This document shows, in pieces, positions 18,483-28,316 of a stretch of DNA of 64,000 nt (position 1 is its first letter; every line of letters starts with the position of its first letter). The notes beneath the pieces were generated by a model, which saw nothing but the letters and a program-made list of their open reading frames with translations, had not been told where the DNA came from and did no database searches. The DNA comes from Psychrobacter glacincola (GTDB lineage: Bacteria; Pseudomonadota; Gammaproteobacteria; Pseudomonadales; Moraxellaceae). The stretch is taken from assembly GCF_904846075.1 (NCBI RefSeq), contig NZ_CAJGZH010000002.1, positions 124,001 through 188,000 of the forward strand, given 5' to 3'. A program made the position numbers and the translations under genes.

Positions 18483-20324
18483 TTATTGCGCAGGTTTGTT
18501 GGTGTCAGCCTGTGCTTTTTCGCGCACACGGATACCAAGATCACGTAGCTGCTTGCTATCGACTTCAGCAGGTGCTTGAGTTAGTGGACATTCAGCAGTT
18601 TTAGTTTTTGGGAAAGCGATAACATCACGGATAGAGTCAGCGCCTACCATAAGCATAATCAGACGATCCAAACCAAAGGCCAAGCCACCATGTGGCGGCG
18701 CACCGAATCTTAACGCATCAAGTAAGAAACCAAACTTGTCTTCAGCTTCTTGCTCGCCGATACCTAACGCTTCAAGTACCGCTTGCTGCATGTCGTAGGT
18801 ATTGATACGTAAGCTACCACCGCCAACTTCTGTACCGTTCAATACCATATCATAAGCGATAGAGAGGGCAGATTCTGGGTTGTTTTTCAATTCATCAACA
18901 GAACCTTTAGGTTTAGTAAACGGGTGATGCATTGACGTCCAACGACCATCGTCCGTTTGCTCAAACATTGGGAAATCAGTGACCCAAAGTGGTGCCCACT
19001 GACAAGTAGTCATCTCAAGGTCTAGACCAATTTTTTGGCGTAGTGCGCCGATTGCGTCATTGACGACACTGGCTTTATCCGCACCAAAGAATATAATATC
19101 GTTGCTTTCTGCACCAGTACGCTCAATCAAGCTTACCAATACGTCATCGGTCATATTTTTGATGATAGGAGACTGAAGACCAGATTCTTGGTCAACGCCG
19201 TTGTTGATATTGCTCGCATCGTTAACTTTGATATACGCCAAACCACGTGCACCGTAAATGCTAACGAATTTGGTATAAGCATCGATTTGCTTACGGCTTA
19301 ATGAAGCACCACCAGGGATACGTAGCGCAGCAACGCGACCTTTAGGATCGTTAGCAGGACCGGCAAATACTTTAAAATCAACGTCTTTCATTAAATCAGC
19401 AACGTCGATGAGCTTTAATGGAATACGTAAGTCAGGCTTGTCTGAGGCATAGTCACGCATAGCTTCTGCGTAAGTCATGCGTGGGAATTGCTCAAACTCA
19501 ACATCCATCATGGTTTTGAATAAATGCTTAATCAAACCTTCGTTGATGTTCATGATTTCTTCTTCATTTAAGAAAGAAGTCTCAATATCGACTTGGGTAA
19601 ATTCAGGCTGACGGTCAGCACGTAAGTCTTCGTCACGGAAACACTTAGCGATTTGATAATAACGATCAAATCCTGACACCATTAACAACTGTTTAAACAG
19701 CTGTGGTGACTGCGGCAAAGCAAAGAAGTTACCTGGGCGTGTGCGTGATGGCACAAGATAATCGCGCGCGCCTTCTGGTGTCGCACGAGTCAAGATAGGG
19801 GTTTCAACGTCTAAGAAACCATGGTCATCTAAGTAACGACGAATGGCTGACGTGGCTTTAGCACGGAAAACCATACGCTCTTGCATTTGCGGACGACGCA
19901 TATCAAGATAGCGATATTTTAAACGCAAGTCTTCTGATACCGTGGTTTTCTCATCATTTAATGGGAAAGGCGGTGTTTCAGATTTCGCCAATACTTCAAT
20001 TTCTTTGCCCAACAGCTCAATCTGACCACTGGTCATATTATTGTTTTCAGTACCCGCGTAGCGTTGACGTACGCGACCAGTGATTTTTAGCACATATTCA
20101 GGACGTACCGCATCAGCAGTTGCAAAGGCTTCTGGTGTATCAGGGTCAACGACGACCTGCAAGATACCAGCGCGGTCACGCATGTCTAAAAAAATCACGC
20201 CACCGTGATCGCGACGACGATGTACCCAGCCTACGATACTAATGGTTTGATCGATGAAGCTTTCGGTTACGGCTCCGCAATATTCGTCTCGATATTCGCT
20301 ATGCGTCATAGTGCTTTGCGTCAT
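18483..20324 (-). CDS. aspS: Aspartyl-tRNA synthetase
   Basis: A class II aminoacyl-tRNA synthetase that charges tRNA-Asp. It has 613 residues, the bacterial length. The N-terminal OB-fold anticodon-binding domain has [21 protein letters not shown]. The catalytic core has motif 2 as [18 protein letters not shown], the bacterial GAD insertion at about 300-420, and motif 3 as [16 protein letters not shown], with the late [12 protein letters not shown]. All signature parts are intact, in contrast to the broken glycan genes next to it. The ATG at 20324 is preferred; an in-frame ATG lies five codons later. Confidence 0.97.
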   Translation of the reverse strand: MTQSTMTHSEYRDEYCGAVTESFIDQTISIVGWVHRRRDHGGVIFLDMRDRAGILQVVVDPDTPEAFATADAVRPEYVLKITGRVRQRYAGTENNNMTSGQIELLGKEIEVLAKSETPPFPLNDEKTTVSEDLRLKYRYLDMRRPQMQERMVFRAKATSAIRRYLDDHGFLDVETPILTRATPEGARDYLVPSRTRPGNFFALPQSPQLFKQLLMVSGFDRYYQIAKCFRDEDLRADRQPEFTQVDIETSFLNEEEIMNINEGLIKHLFKTMMDVEFEQFPRMTYAEAMRDYASDKPDLRIPLKLIDVADLMKDVDFKVFAGPANDPKGRVAALRIPGGASLSRKQIDAYTKFVSIYGARGLAYIKVNDASNINNGVDQESGLQSPIIKNMTDDVLVSLIERTGAESNDIIFFGADKASVVNDAIGALRQKIGLDLEMTTCQWAPLWVTDFPMFEQTDDGRWTSMHHPFTKPKGSVDELKNNPESALSIAYDMVLNGTEVGGGSLRINTYDMQQAVLEALGIGEQEAEDKFGFLLDALRFGAPPHGGLAFGLDRLIMLMVGADSIRDVIAFPKTKTAECPLTQAPAEVDSKQLRDLGIRVREKAQADTNKPAQ

Positions 20325-20677
20325 AATATAATTATCCAGTTGTCAGCCCAATTCGAAATACAATAATGCAGCCATTGCTGTACGATTCAAGCTATCCGCT
20401 AAAAACGCACAAACACCGCGATTAAGACAAATGGTCATCACGTTGGCTACAGAAAATTTGGTGTAAACGCATATTATGCCTAATCTGCCCTTGTTATACA
20501 ACCAGTGGCGTCCAATCAAAGCGTAGGAAAGTATCAGTAATGGGTGTATTTATTCAGTAACATCTGCATTGGGTTAAATATTGTCATTTTGCTTGAAAAT
20601 ATCAGCCACTGTGCACATATCAGGCTCACTTATAAAATCTTATTAAAATTATTCTAATCATGTAAGGAATGCTACTC
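20325..20677. other. Divergent intergenic region aspS / sohB
   Basis: About 350 bases between two divergent genes, which must hold promoters for both. No gene, clear operator palindrome or RNA structure was recognised. Confidence 0.5.
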
Positions 20678-21658
20678 ATGCTTTTTCACCCTGCTAAGAA
20701 CCCTGTTGAGCTACAAGTTGTTCATCTAAATAAAAGCCAAGAACAACGCCGTGAAGATTTAATGGAGGCAACTCAAGGTAAAGCCGCGCTTAAGCAATTC
20801 AAAAAAGTAATGGCTAAAAAAGCCAAGCAAGCATTGAAAGCAAAAAGCAAAAATAAGAAAAAAAACAGTGATAATAAATCACAAGTTTTCGTTCTCGACT
20901 TTGACGGTGATATCAAAGCCACGGCAGTCAAGCATTTACGCGAAGAAATCAGCACATTAATCAGCAGTGCAAATAAAGGCGATGAAGTCGTGGTACGTCT
21001 TGAATCAGGCGGCGGGTTGGTTCATGGTTATGGTTTGGCAGCAGCGCAATTGGCACGTCTAAAAGAGGCTGGTTTAAAATTGACAGTCTGTGTCGATAAA
21101 GTCGCGGCAAGTGGCGGTTATATGATGGCGTGTGTGGCGGATAACGTAGTGGCTGCGCCCTTTGCCATTATTGGCTCAATCGGTGTGGTATCACAGTTGC
21201 CAAACTTTCATAAATGGCTAAAAAATCATGACGTCGATTATGAGATGTTTACCGCTGGTGACTATAAACGTACTGTCACTATGTTTGGTGAAAATGATGC
21301 TGACGACCGTGCCAAATACCAAGAAGAGCTTGAGCAAACGCACGAATTGTTCAAACATTTCGTGAACACGTATCGTCCGGCATTGGAGGTCGCGAAAGTG
21401 GCAACAGGCGAGCATTGGTATGGCGAAGATGCACTAAAATTGAATTTAATTGACAGTCTGCAAACCTCAGACAGCTATATTTTAGAGCGTATGGAAGACA
21501 ATGAAGTCTATGCGCTGCATTCACGTCAAAAGCCAACGCTGGCCGAAAAGTTGGGATTGTCACAAGCGGCAGAGGCCACCGTGAATATGGCGATTGATAA
21601 ACTACCAGATGCGCTAGCACGCTTTGATTTTAATAGCCGTTTAAATATCCTAAAGTAG
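20678..21658 (+). CDS. sohB: SohB-like S49 serine peptidase
   Basis: A signal-peptide-peptidase A family (S49) inner-membrane-associated protease using a Ser/Lys dyad. VWVLDF-like FVLDFDGDI opens the catalytic domain. The nucleophile serine is in KVAASGGYMMACVAD, and the general-base lysine in TAGDYKRT. GEHWYGEDAL is also conserved with E. coli SohB. ATG 20678 has AAGGA nine bases upstream; ATG 20669 directly abuts it. Residues 35-70 are a highly basic Lys/Ala linker. The N-terminal transmembrane helix of E. coli SohB is absent, and an in-frame TAA at 20663 blocks extension, so this form may be peripheral. A terminator follows. Confidence 0.9.
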   Translation: MLFHPAKNPVELQVVHLNKSQEQRREDLMEATQGKAALKQFKKVMAKKAKQALKAKSKNKKKNSDNKSQVFVLDFDGDIKATAVKHLREEISTLISSANKGDEVVVRLESGGGLVHGYGLAAAQLARLKEAGLKLTVCVDKVAASGGYMMACVADNVVAAPFAIIGSIGVVSQLPNFHKWLKNHDVDYEMFTAGDYKRTVTMFGENDADDRAKYQEELEQTHELFKHFVNTYRPALEVAKVATGEHWYGEDALKLNLIDSLQTSDSYILERMEDNEVYALHSRQKPTLAEKLGLSQAAEATVNMAIDKLPDALARFDFNSRLNILK

Positions 21659-21701
21659 TTTTCAATTTTCCACTCTAAATAGATGCATTGTTTGTATTTT
21701 G

Positions 21702-21736
21702 TAAAAGGCGTGTCCTAGCGGGTCGCGCCTTTTTGC
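21702..21736 (+). terminator. Terminator after sohB
   Basis: A hairpin with arms AAAAGGCG and CGCCTTTT around a loop of about 15 nt, then further T. It lies about 45 bases after the sohB stop. Confidence 0.75.
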
Positions 21737-21876
21737 TGTTTATTCATAAATGCTGTGTTATAAATGTGGCATACAGAACAGAGTATACGCACGTACACTA
21801 TAAAATTAATATTGGGCTTTTTATAAAAGCTTTATGTGAACGTGATGAAAATAATTAACCATCAGCAAGGAAAAGG

Positions 21877-23154
21877 ATGCCAGCTATGTCTGAAAATACA
21901 TTGATGTTTACCGCCACCGAACATGGTCAAACCATGCACGCCAAAGTCAAAGCATTTATCGAAACTCATATTGAACCAATAGAAGCACAGTTTTGGGCGG
22001 ATTGTCATGCGCAAAACCCAGACGGTAATTGGAAAAATTGGCAATGGCCAGAAAAATACGAGAGTTTGCGTAAACAAGCACGCGAAGCCGGTCTATGGAA
22101 TTTGTTTTTGCCAGATGACACGCTAGGGGCAGGGCTGTCGGTGACCGATTATGCACCGATTGCCGAGCTCACTGGACGCAGTTTATTAGCGCCTTATGTC
22201 TTTAACTGTAATGCCCCTGATAGCGGCAATATGGAGCTTTTATGGCGCTATGGTTCAGAGGAGCAGCAAGACAAATGGCTAACGCCAATCTTAGAAGGTA
22301 GAACGCGTTCGGTATTTTGTATGACTGAGCCTGATGTCGCCTCCAGTGATGCGACCAATATGCAAGCGACAGCTGTGGTTGATGGCGATGAGATTATTAT
22401 CAATGGCAGTAAATGGTGGTCATCGGGTCTGGGTGACCCTGCGGTCGATATTTTGATTGTGATGGCGTACACGCCTGATGAGAATAAAGACCGTCATCAT
22501 CAGCATTCGATGGTATTGGTCCCAGCAAAGACAGCGGGTGTCAACATCGAGCGTATGCTCAAAGTCTTTGGCGATTATGATGCGCCGCACGGCCATGGTG
22601 AAGTCAGCTTTGATAATGTACGTGTGCCAGTCAGTCACTTTATTGGTGGAGCGGGTATGGGCTTTGAGATTGCGCAAGGTCGCTTAGGACCAGGTCGTAT
22701 CCACCATTGCATGCGCTGTATTGGCGCTGCCGAAAAGTCGCTAGAGCTGGCTGTTAAGCGCGGCATGGAGCGTACGGCTTTTGGTAAGCCATTATTACAA
22801 CTGGGTGGTAATTTTGAGCGTATCGCTGAGGCGCGTATTAAGATTGACCAAGCGCGTTTATTGACACTATATGCAGCGCAAAAAATGGACGCGCAAGGCA
22901 CAAAAGCAGCATTGACTGAAATCTCTGCTATTAAAGTGGTTGCGCCAACCGTGCTACAAGAAGTGGTTGATATGGCGATTCAGATTCACGGTGGTATGGG
23001 CGTTTGCCAAGATACCATGTTGCCTGCATTCTTTGCCCAAGCTCGAGCGCTGCGCTTAGCTGATGGTCCTGATGAAGTGCATAAAACCATGATTGCTAAG
23101 TTAGAATTAAAGCGTCAGGGTTTTATTCGTCCTTCTAAATCTGGTAAATCCTAA
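21877..23154 (+). CDS. Acyl-CoA dehydrogenase
   Basis: An FAD-dependent acyl-CoA dehydrogenase that introduces a trans-2 double bond into acyl-CoA. The 425 residues have the N-terminal helical domain, the signature VFCMTEPDVASSDATNMQ (FAD/substrate binding), and the C-terminal helical domain with ERTAFGKPLLQLG and the second signature IQIHGGMGVCQDTMLP. It resembles the ACAD10/11 group rather than short-chain enzymes. A kinase-like gene follows 150 bases later, the usual partner of that group in bacteria. Two possible starts, ATG 21877 (AAGGA five bases before) and ATG 21886, differ by three residues. Cytosolic. Confidence 0.9.
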   Translation: MPAMSENTLMFTATEHGQTMHAKVKAFIETHIEPIEAQFWADCHAQNPDGNWKNWQWPEKYESLRKQAREAGLWNLFLPDDTLGAGLSVTDYAPIAELTGRSLLAPYVFNCNAPDSGNMELLWRYGSEEQQDKWLTPILEGRTRSVFCMTEPDVASSDATNMQATAVVDGDEIIINGSKWWSSGLGDPAVDILIVMAYTPDENKDRHHQHSMVLVPAKTAGVNIERMLKVFGDYDAPHGHGEVSFDNVRVPVSHFIGGAGMGFEIAQGRLGPGRIHHCMRCIGAAEKSLELAVKRGMERTAFGKPLLQLGGNFERIAEARIKIDQARLLTLYAAQKMDAQGTKAALTEISAIKVVAPTVLQEVVDMAIQIHGGMGVCQDTMLPAFFAQARALRLADGPDEVHKTMIAKLELKRQGFIRPSKSGKS

Positions 23155-23220
23155 GTTTATTTATTCATAAACTTATAGAGATTGATTTAAATAACCATCT
23201 GCTTAACTTAATTTCTCATT

Positions 23221-23255
23221 GAAAGTCACTATTACGCCGTTAATAGTGAATTTTC
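23221..23255. terminator. Hairpin between acyl-CoA dehydrogenase and kinase-like gene
   Basis: Inverted repeat TCACTATTA / TAATAGTGA with a 6-nt loop, extended by GAAA and TTTC at the outside. The T-run is short, so it may be an attenuating terminator or a messenger-stabilising hairpin. Confidence 0.45.
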
Positions 23256-23307
23256 ATCCCTATACTCACTGATAAAACATAATTGACCACACGATAAGGA
23301 ATGTCAT

Positions 23308-24591
23308 ATGGCAACTGCTAATCAAAGCAGCACTACCGTCAAAGAAGTAGCTAATAAAATCTTAGATAAAGGCGGCGAGGTTCGTGAGGGCGAAGAGCTT
23401 GATGCCAAAGCGGTCAGCTCATGGCTACGTGCTCAAGGCGTCGATATAGAAGGCGAGCCTACCGTTACTCAATTTTCAGGTGGTGCATCAAACTGGACCT
23501 ATCGTTTGCAATATGAAGGCGAAGGTAAAAGTAAAAGCCAAGATTTAATTTTACGCCGTCCACCAAAAGGCACTAAAGCCAAATCAGCACACGACATGGT
23601 GCGCGAATATACGGTTCAAAAATCCTTAAAAGATGCTTATCCTTATGTACCTAAAATGGTCGCGTTATGTACGGATGAGTCCGTCATCGGTGCAGACTTT
23701 TATGTCATGGAGCGTATGGAAGGTATCATTCCTCGTGCCAATTTGCCAAAAGGCATCGATTTAAATGAAGAGCAAACGCGTGCATTATGTACCAATGTCA
23801 TCGACGCTTTGATTGAATTGCATCAAGTCGATTATAAAGCGCATCCTGATTTGGTCAATCTTGGACGCGGTGAAGGTTACTGTGAGCGCCAAGTGACAGG
23901 TTGGGACAAGCGTTATGTCAAAGCCAAAACGCCCAATGTGCCAAGCTTTGCCTTGGTAAGACAATGGCTTGGTAAACATACGCCTGCTGACAGTAAGACT
24001 TGCCTCATTCATAACGATTGGCGCTTTGATAATGTGATTTTGGATGCAGCAGATCCGACCAAGGTGATCGGCGTACTTGATTGGGAAATGGCGACCTTGG
24101 GCGATCCTTTGATGGATTTGGGCAGCGCATTGGCGTATTGGATTGAAGAAGATGACAACATCATTATGCAGCAGTCACGCCGTCAGCCCACCCATTTAAA
24201 AGGCATGATGACTCGCGATGAGGTGGTTGCTTATTATCTTGAGCAGACAGGTCTAAAGATAGACAACTGGACATTTTATGAAGTGTTTGGTCTGTTCCGT
24301 CTAGCGGGTATCGTTCAGCAAATTTATTATCGCTACTATCATAAACAAACGACCAATCCCGCCTTTAAAAATTTCTGGATTATTGTGCACGTATTACATG
24401 CCAAATGTCTTAAACTAATTGCTCAATATGAAGGTGAGATTTTGTTTACTAGCCGAGTACAGCCGCATTTGCAAGATATAGGTGTTGATGCTGCGACGAT
24501 TGAGCAGTTGCCAAGTCCTATACAGGCTGTTATTAAAGGTATTTTGCCAAAGAGCTATTTTGGACAAAGCGCACCTAAAGCTGAAGAGTAA
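23308..24591 (+). CDS. Aminoglycoside-phosphotransferase-fold kinase, ACAD10/LvaA type
   Basis: A 427-residue kinase-fold protein. Marks are the ATP-binding region FSGGASNWTYRL, the Brenner-type catalytic HNDWRFDNVILD (HxDxxxxN) and the metal-binding VLDWEMATLGDPLMDLG. Proteins of this type are linked or fused to acyl-CoA dehydrogenases (ACAD10/11). In Pseudomonas the LvaA relative phosphorylates 4-hydroxyacyl-CoA on the way to beta-oxidation. The acyl-CoA dehydrogenase directly upstream supports the same kind of pathway here. The first 45 residues are polar and likely flexible. No antibiotic-resistance role is suggested. Confidence 0.85.
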   Translation: MATANQSSTTVKEVANKILDKGGEVREGEELDAKAVSSWLRAQGVDIEGEPTVTQFSGGASNWTYRLQYEGEGKSKSQDLILRRPPKGTKAKSAHDMVREYTVQKSLKDAYPYVPKMVALCTDESVIGADFYVMERMEGIIPRANLPKGIDLNEEQTRALCTNVIDALIELHQVDYKAHPDLVNLGRGEGYCERQVTGWDKRYVKAKTPNVPSFALVRQWLGKHTPADSKTCLIHNDWRFDNVILDAADPTKVIGVLDWEMATLGDPLMDLGSALAYWIEEDDNIIMQQSRRQPTHLKGMMTRDEVVAYYLEQTGLKIDNWTFYEVFGLFRLAGIVQQIYYRYYHKQTTNPAFKNFWIIVHVLHAKCLKLIAQYEGEILFTSRVQPHLQDIGVDAATIEQLPSPIQAVIKGILPKSYFGQSAPKAEE

Positions 24592-24659
24592 GCAAATTAA
24601 AAATTGAAAATCTAGGGCTTTTAAAAATTATAAGAGTGCGATTAATAAGGCAATATTTT

Positions 24660-25421
24660 ATGACAACCATACTTTTGGCCCGTCATGGTCAAGCGTCATT
24701 TGGACAAGAGAATTACGATCAACTCTCAGAGCTGGGTGGCAAGCAAGCGCAGATGCTAGGTCAGCATTACGCGACGACTCAGCGTCGAATTGATGCGATT
24801 TTTACTGGTAGTTTGGTTAGGCAGCAAGACTCTGCACATCATTTTTGGCAGCGTTATCAGTCATTTTTTGATAGCGATAGTAATATCTCTAGTAAGCCTG
24901 CGATCGATATGAGTGCAGCACCGGATAGCTATGTACTGCCACAATTTGATGAATTTAATCATAAGGACGTGTTGATAAAGTCTAATCCTGCTTTTATGAG
25001 TAAAGGTGCTATTGCGGCTGAGATTGCGCAAGCAGAAGTGCCGTCTATGCGTTTAGCGGAGTTGTTTGATGCCGCAATGCAGCGCTGGCATGCAGGTGAG
25101 AATGACGGTGATTATATTGAGAGCTGGTCACAATTTAATGAGCGGGCAAAACAAGCGCTTGAGCAAGTGCGTTTGCAAGTGGCTAATCTGAATTTAGAGC
25201 GTGATAGTACGGTGCTGGTGTTTACTTCGGGCGGCATTATTGCGGCTATTACCGCGCAGTTATTGCAGCAAGGCAGTCAGACTGCGTATCAAATTAATAA
25301 AAGCTTGGTTAATACGGGCGTAACGTCTATTACTTTAAAAGCGCAGAGTACACGGCTATTGTCTTTAAATGAATACAGTCACTTATTTGCTGATGGCAAA
25401 CGCTTCGTGACGTGGCGATAA
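24660..25421 (+). CDS. Histidine phosphatase family protein
   Basis: Phosphoglycerate-mutase-like phosphatase with the catalytic RHG motif near the N terminus (LLARHGQASFG) and the second half motif VFTSGGIIAAI. In that spot the usual second histidine is replaced by Thr-Ser, as in several divergent members. The 253-residue form starts at ATG 24660, which puts RHG near residue 8 as expected; an upstream GTG at 24636 would add eight unlikely residues. It lies 69 bases after the kinase-like gene and may be co-transcribed. Substrate unknown. Confidence 0.8.
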   Translation: MTTILLARHGQASFGQENYDQLSELGGKQAQMLGQHYATTQRRIDAIFTGSLVRQQDSAHHFWQRYQSFFDSDSNISSKPAIDMSAAPDSYVLPQFDEFNHKDVLIKSNPAFMSKGAIAAEIAQAEVPSMRLAELFDAAMQRWHAGENDGDYIESWSQFNERAKQALEQVRLQVANLNLERDSTVLVFTSGGIIAAITAQLLQQGSQTAYQINKSLVNTGVTSITLKAQSTRLLSLNEYSHLFADGKRFVTWR

Positions 25422-25619
25422 CATAGCATGTGATGGCTGGTGGGACATCAGGATAAAATGGCTACTCTAAACACGTAGCCGATTTTTATGTTATTAAAAT
25501 CGGCTATGATAATTGTTGAGTACTTTTTGTGTATTTTTATAACAGACAAGCCGCACTTATCAATTTGCGATATTATAGACTGTCAACTTCATATAATATG
25601 GATGTAAACAGGACGTTCT

Positions 25620-26489
25620 ATGCAAAATAAATTGATCAATTTAGTCACCAAAAGCGCTAAACAAAGTAAAAATCAGCTATTTAGCGCGATTGTGCCCGCA
25701 CGATACCTAAAAGGTTTAAATAAGCAGCAGATTGGTCGTGGTAAAACAGTATTAATCACGGGTGCCAGCTCAGGACTGGGCGAAGGTATGGCAAGATTAT
25801 TTGCTAAGCTTGGCTATAATTTGGCGATTTGCGCGCGTCGTACCGATCGTCTAGAAAGTCTACAATCAGAGTTAATGGCAGCGTATCCTGATATTCGTGT
25901 TGAATATCGAGCATTAGATGTCAGCGACTATGATGCCATATTCGATGTATTTGGTGCGTTCGCAACTGACTTTGGTCATATCGATCGTGTGGTGGTCAAT
26001 GCGGGCGTCGGGGATAGTCGCCGTATTGGTAAAGGGCGCTTCGATACCAACCGCCGCACCGTTGAAATTAACTTTGTCTCTGCGCTCGCGCAATGTGAAG
26101 CGGCGATGAATATATTCCGCGCACAAAACAGCGGTCATCTGGTGGTGATATCAAGCATGTCAGCAATGCGTGGACTGCCTAAGCATTTGACCGCTTATGG
26201 CGCAAGTAAGGCAGGTCTGGCTCATCTGGCAGAAGGCATTCGTGCTGATATGTTATTAACCAAATTGCCTATTAAAGTCTCGACCATTTATCCGGGTTAT
26301 ATCCGTACTGAAATTAATGAAAATGCCAAACCACTACCGTTTGAAGTGGATGCAGATACGGGCACCAAATCCATCGTTGCAGCGATTGAGGCTGGAGTCG
26401 ATGAAGCTTGTGTACCAAGTCTACCGTGGTCTATTGTCGGTCAAGCAATGAAGCATTTGCCATTGCAAGTGGTCAATAAAGTCAATTAG
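25620..26489 (+). CDS. Short-chain dehydrogenase/reductase
   Basis: A classical SDR of 289 residues with NAD(P)-binding TGASSGLGEGMARLFA at about 44-60, the NAG element in VVVNAGVGDS, catalytic Ser in VVISSMSAMRG and Y-x3-K in YGASKAGLA. Arg residues after the second strand (CARRTDR) point to NADP(H). The N-terminal 35 residues before the fold are unusual and basic. It lies between fatty-acid genes and converges on fadD with a shared terminator, so a lipid or fatty-acid substrate is plausible but not shown. Confidence 0.88.
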   Translation: MQNKLINLVTKSAKQSKNQLFSAIVPARYLKGLNKQQIGRGKTVLITGASSGLGEGMARLFAKLGYNLAICARRTDRLESLQSELMAAYPDIRVEYRALDVSDYDAIFDVFGAFATDFGHIDRVVVNAGVGDSRRIGKGRFDTNRRTVEINFVSALAQCEAAMNIFRAQNSGHLVVISSMSAMRGLPKHLTAYGASKAGLAHLAEGIRADMLLTKLPIKVSTIYPGYIRTEINENAKPLPFEVDADTGTKSIVAAIEAGVDEACVPSLPWSIVGQAMKHLPLQVVNKVN

Positions 26490-26533
26490 TAACTATTTGA
26501 CTTCATTGCTTTGGTATCAACAGCAATGAAGTC

Positions 26534-26595
26534 AAAAAGAAGACAATAAAAAACCCTCAGCATTAAAGTTGAGGGTTTTTTATTGTCTTCTTTTT
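26534..26595. terminator. Long bidirectional terminator between SDR and fadD
   Basis: A very long hairpin in which AGAAGACAATAAAAAACCCT and its reverse complement flank a short loop around CAGCATTAAAGTTGA. T-runs occur on both strands, so it serves both convergent genes. Confidence 0.92.
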
Positions 26596-26615
26596 AAAAA
26601 TATAAAATCTATGCA

Positions 26616-28316
26616 CTACAGGGTTTGAGGATTATCCGACATATGCTTTTCACGTAGCTTTTGACGCAATATTTTACCCACATTACTCTTTGGCAACTCA
26701 CTGACGAATTCGATATGACGTGGGCATTTATAGCCAGTCAAATTGTCCAAAGCAAATTCTTTAATATCACTCTTGGTAACATTGTTATCAGCAGGGACGA
26801 TATAAATTTTGACTGCTTCGCCTTGGTGGTCATCAGGAATACCGATCACCGCACAATCAATGATGCCTTTATAATCTAGCATGACTGACTCGATTTCATT
26901 TGGGAAAACGTTAAAGCCTGAAACCAAAATCATATCTTTTTTGCGATCAAGTAAAGTGATATAGCCCCGTTCATCCATACTGATGATATCGCCAGTACGG
27001 AAGTAACCATCGCTGGTAAAGTCATTGCTATTGTCTTTATTAAAATAGCCTGAAGTGATGTTTGGGCCTTTAATGCACATCTCGCCAGCTTGATGTAAGC
27101 CGACACGATTACCTTCATCATCAACGACAATGATATCTACGCTAGGGACTGGTATACCAATCGTACCGTTAAACTTGCGATCAGTGATGACGTTAGCGGT
27201 ACCAGCTGCAACCCCTTCAGTCATACCCCAACCTTCGACCATTGGGCAACCAGTGACTTCTAACCAGCGAGCAGCTGTTTGTTCAGTTGCTGCCATACCA
27301 CCTGCTTGTGAGATGCGCAGTGAGCTAAAGTCCAAGTCTTTAAAGGTTGGTTGATCAAGTAAGCCTTTAAACAAAGTATTCACCGCTGGCAATATATGGA
27401 ACGGCTGTTTTGACAGCGTTTTAACAAAGCCTGGCATATCGCGTGGGTTAGGAATCAAGATAAAGGTGTAACCTGAGCGCATGCCTAACAGGGTCAGCAT
27501 AAAGGCAAAAATATGATACAGCGGTAACGCCATGACCATATTGATATAGACCTCATTAATATCTGAGGTGATAGGGCGGTACCAAGCTTCTGACTGCATC
27601 GCAGCGGCGACGACGTTACGCTGAGTCAAAACAGCGCCTTTCGACAAACCAGTCGTTCCACCGGTATATTGCAAAATTGCTTTTTGTTGCAGTGTGGTTT
27701 TTGGTGCTTGGATAGGCAAGTTTTTGCCTTTTTTCAGCACATCAGGAAACTTGGTCACATCGTATTTAGGGTCATTCAGGTTATATTTAGGCACTAAGCG
27801 TTTGACCTGACGGATAACCGTATTAACCAAAATACCCTTTAGCCCCATCATATCGCCCATTTTCGAGAGGACAATACGTTTGATGTCGGTTTCTTCAATA
27901 ACTTGTTCGAGTGCTTGAGCAAAGTTATCGACTACAAAAATAACCTGAGCACCAGAATCATTTAATTGGTGGCGTAATTCACGCCCTGTGTATAGTGGAT
28001 TCACAGGGGTACACACATAACCCGCCCGCAAAATACCAATCATCGTTGGCAAATACTGTGGGACGTTTGGCATCATTAATGCGATTACACTGCCTTTAGG
28101 AATCCCTTGCGCTTGTAACCATGCGGCAACAGCAAGTGAGGCTTTATCCACGTCACCATAAGTATGCGTAACACCCATGCAAATAGTCATGGGGTGCATA
28201 CGAAAGCGATTGAAACATTCCTCATATAGCTCTATGAGGCTCTCATATTGATCAGGATTAATAGTCTTGGGTACGTTTTCTGGATATTGCGCAAGCCAAG
28301 GTTTATCTACTGTCAT
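26616..28316 (-). CDS. fadD: Long-chain fatty-acid-CoA ligase (copy 1)
   Basis: An adenylate-forming ligase that activates long-chain fatty acids with ATP and CoA at the inner membrane, the entry to beta-oxidation. The 566 residues include the P-loop-like YTGGTTGLSKGAVLTQRN, LPLYHIFAFM, GWGMTEG, YFRTGDI and the hinge LDRKKDMILVSGFNVFPNE, then GKILRQKLRE with the catalytic lysine. A second copy lies 751 bases upstream in the same direction and is near-identical along most of its length, so this is a tandem duplication. This copy is intact. Confidence 0.95.
   Translation of the reverse strand: MTVDKPWLAQYPENVPKTINPDQYESLIELYEECFNRFRMHPMTICMGVTHTYGDVDKASLAVAAWLQAQGIPKGSVIALMMPNVPQYLPTMIGILRAGYVCTPVNPLYTGRELRHQLNDSGAQVIFVVDNFAQALEQVIEETDIKRIVLSKMGDMMGLKGILVNTVIRQVKRLVPKYNLNDPKYDVTKFPDVLKKGKNLPIQAPKTTLQQKAILQYTGGTTGLSKGAVLTQRNVVAAAMQSEAWYRPITSDINEVYINMVMALPLYHIFAFMLTLLGMRSGYTFILIPNPRDMPGFVKTLSKQPFHILPAVNTLFKGLLDQPTFKDLDFSSLRISQAGGMAATEQTAARWLEVTGCPMVEGWGMTEGVAAGTANVITDRKFNGTIGIPVPSVDIIVVDDEGNRVGLHQAGEMCIKGPNITSGYFNKDNSNDFTSDGYFRTGDIISMDERGYITLLDRKKDMILVSGFNVFPNEIESVMLDYKGIIDCAVIGIPDDHQGEAVKIYIVPADNNVTKSDIKEFALDNLTGYKCPRHIEFVSELPKSNVGKILRQKLREKHMSDNPQTL

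Noticed and set aside
21702-21736. GGCGTGTCCTAG resembles the end of the MITE-like element
   Set aside because: It is part of the sohB terminator stem and loop, and the similarity stops after about ten bases without the CTCA core.
23308-24591. Aminoglycoside-resistance gene
   Set aside because: The fold is APH-like, but the acyl-CoA dehydrogenase partner and the 427-residue length fit the ACAD10/LvaA group and not drug-modifying enzymes.
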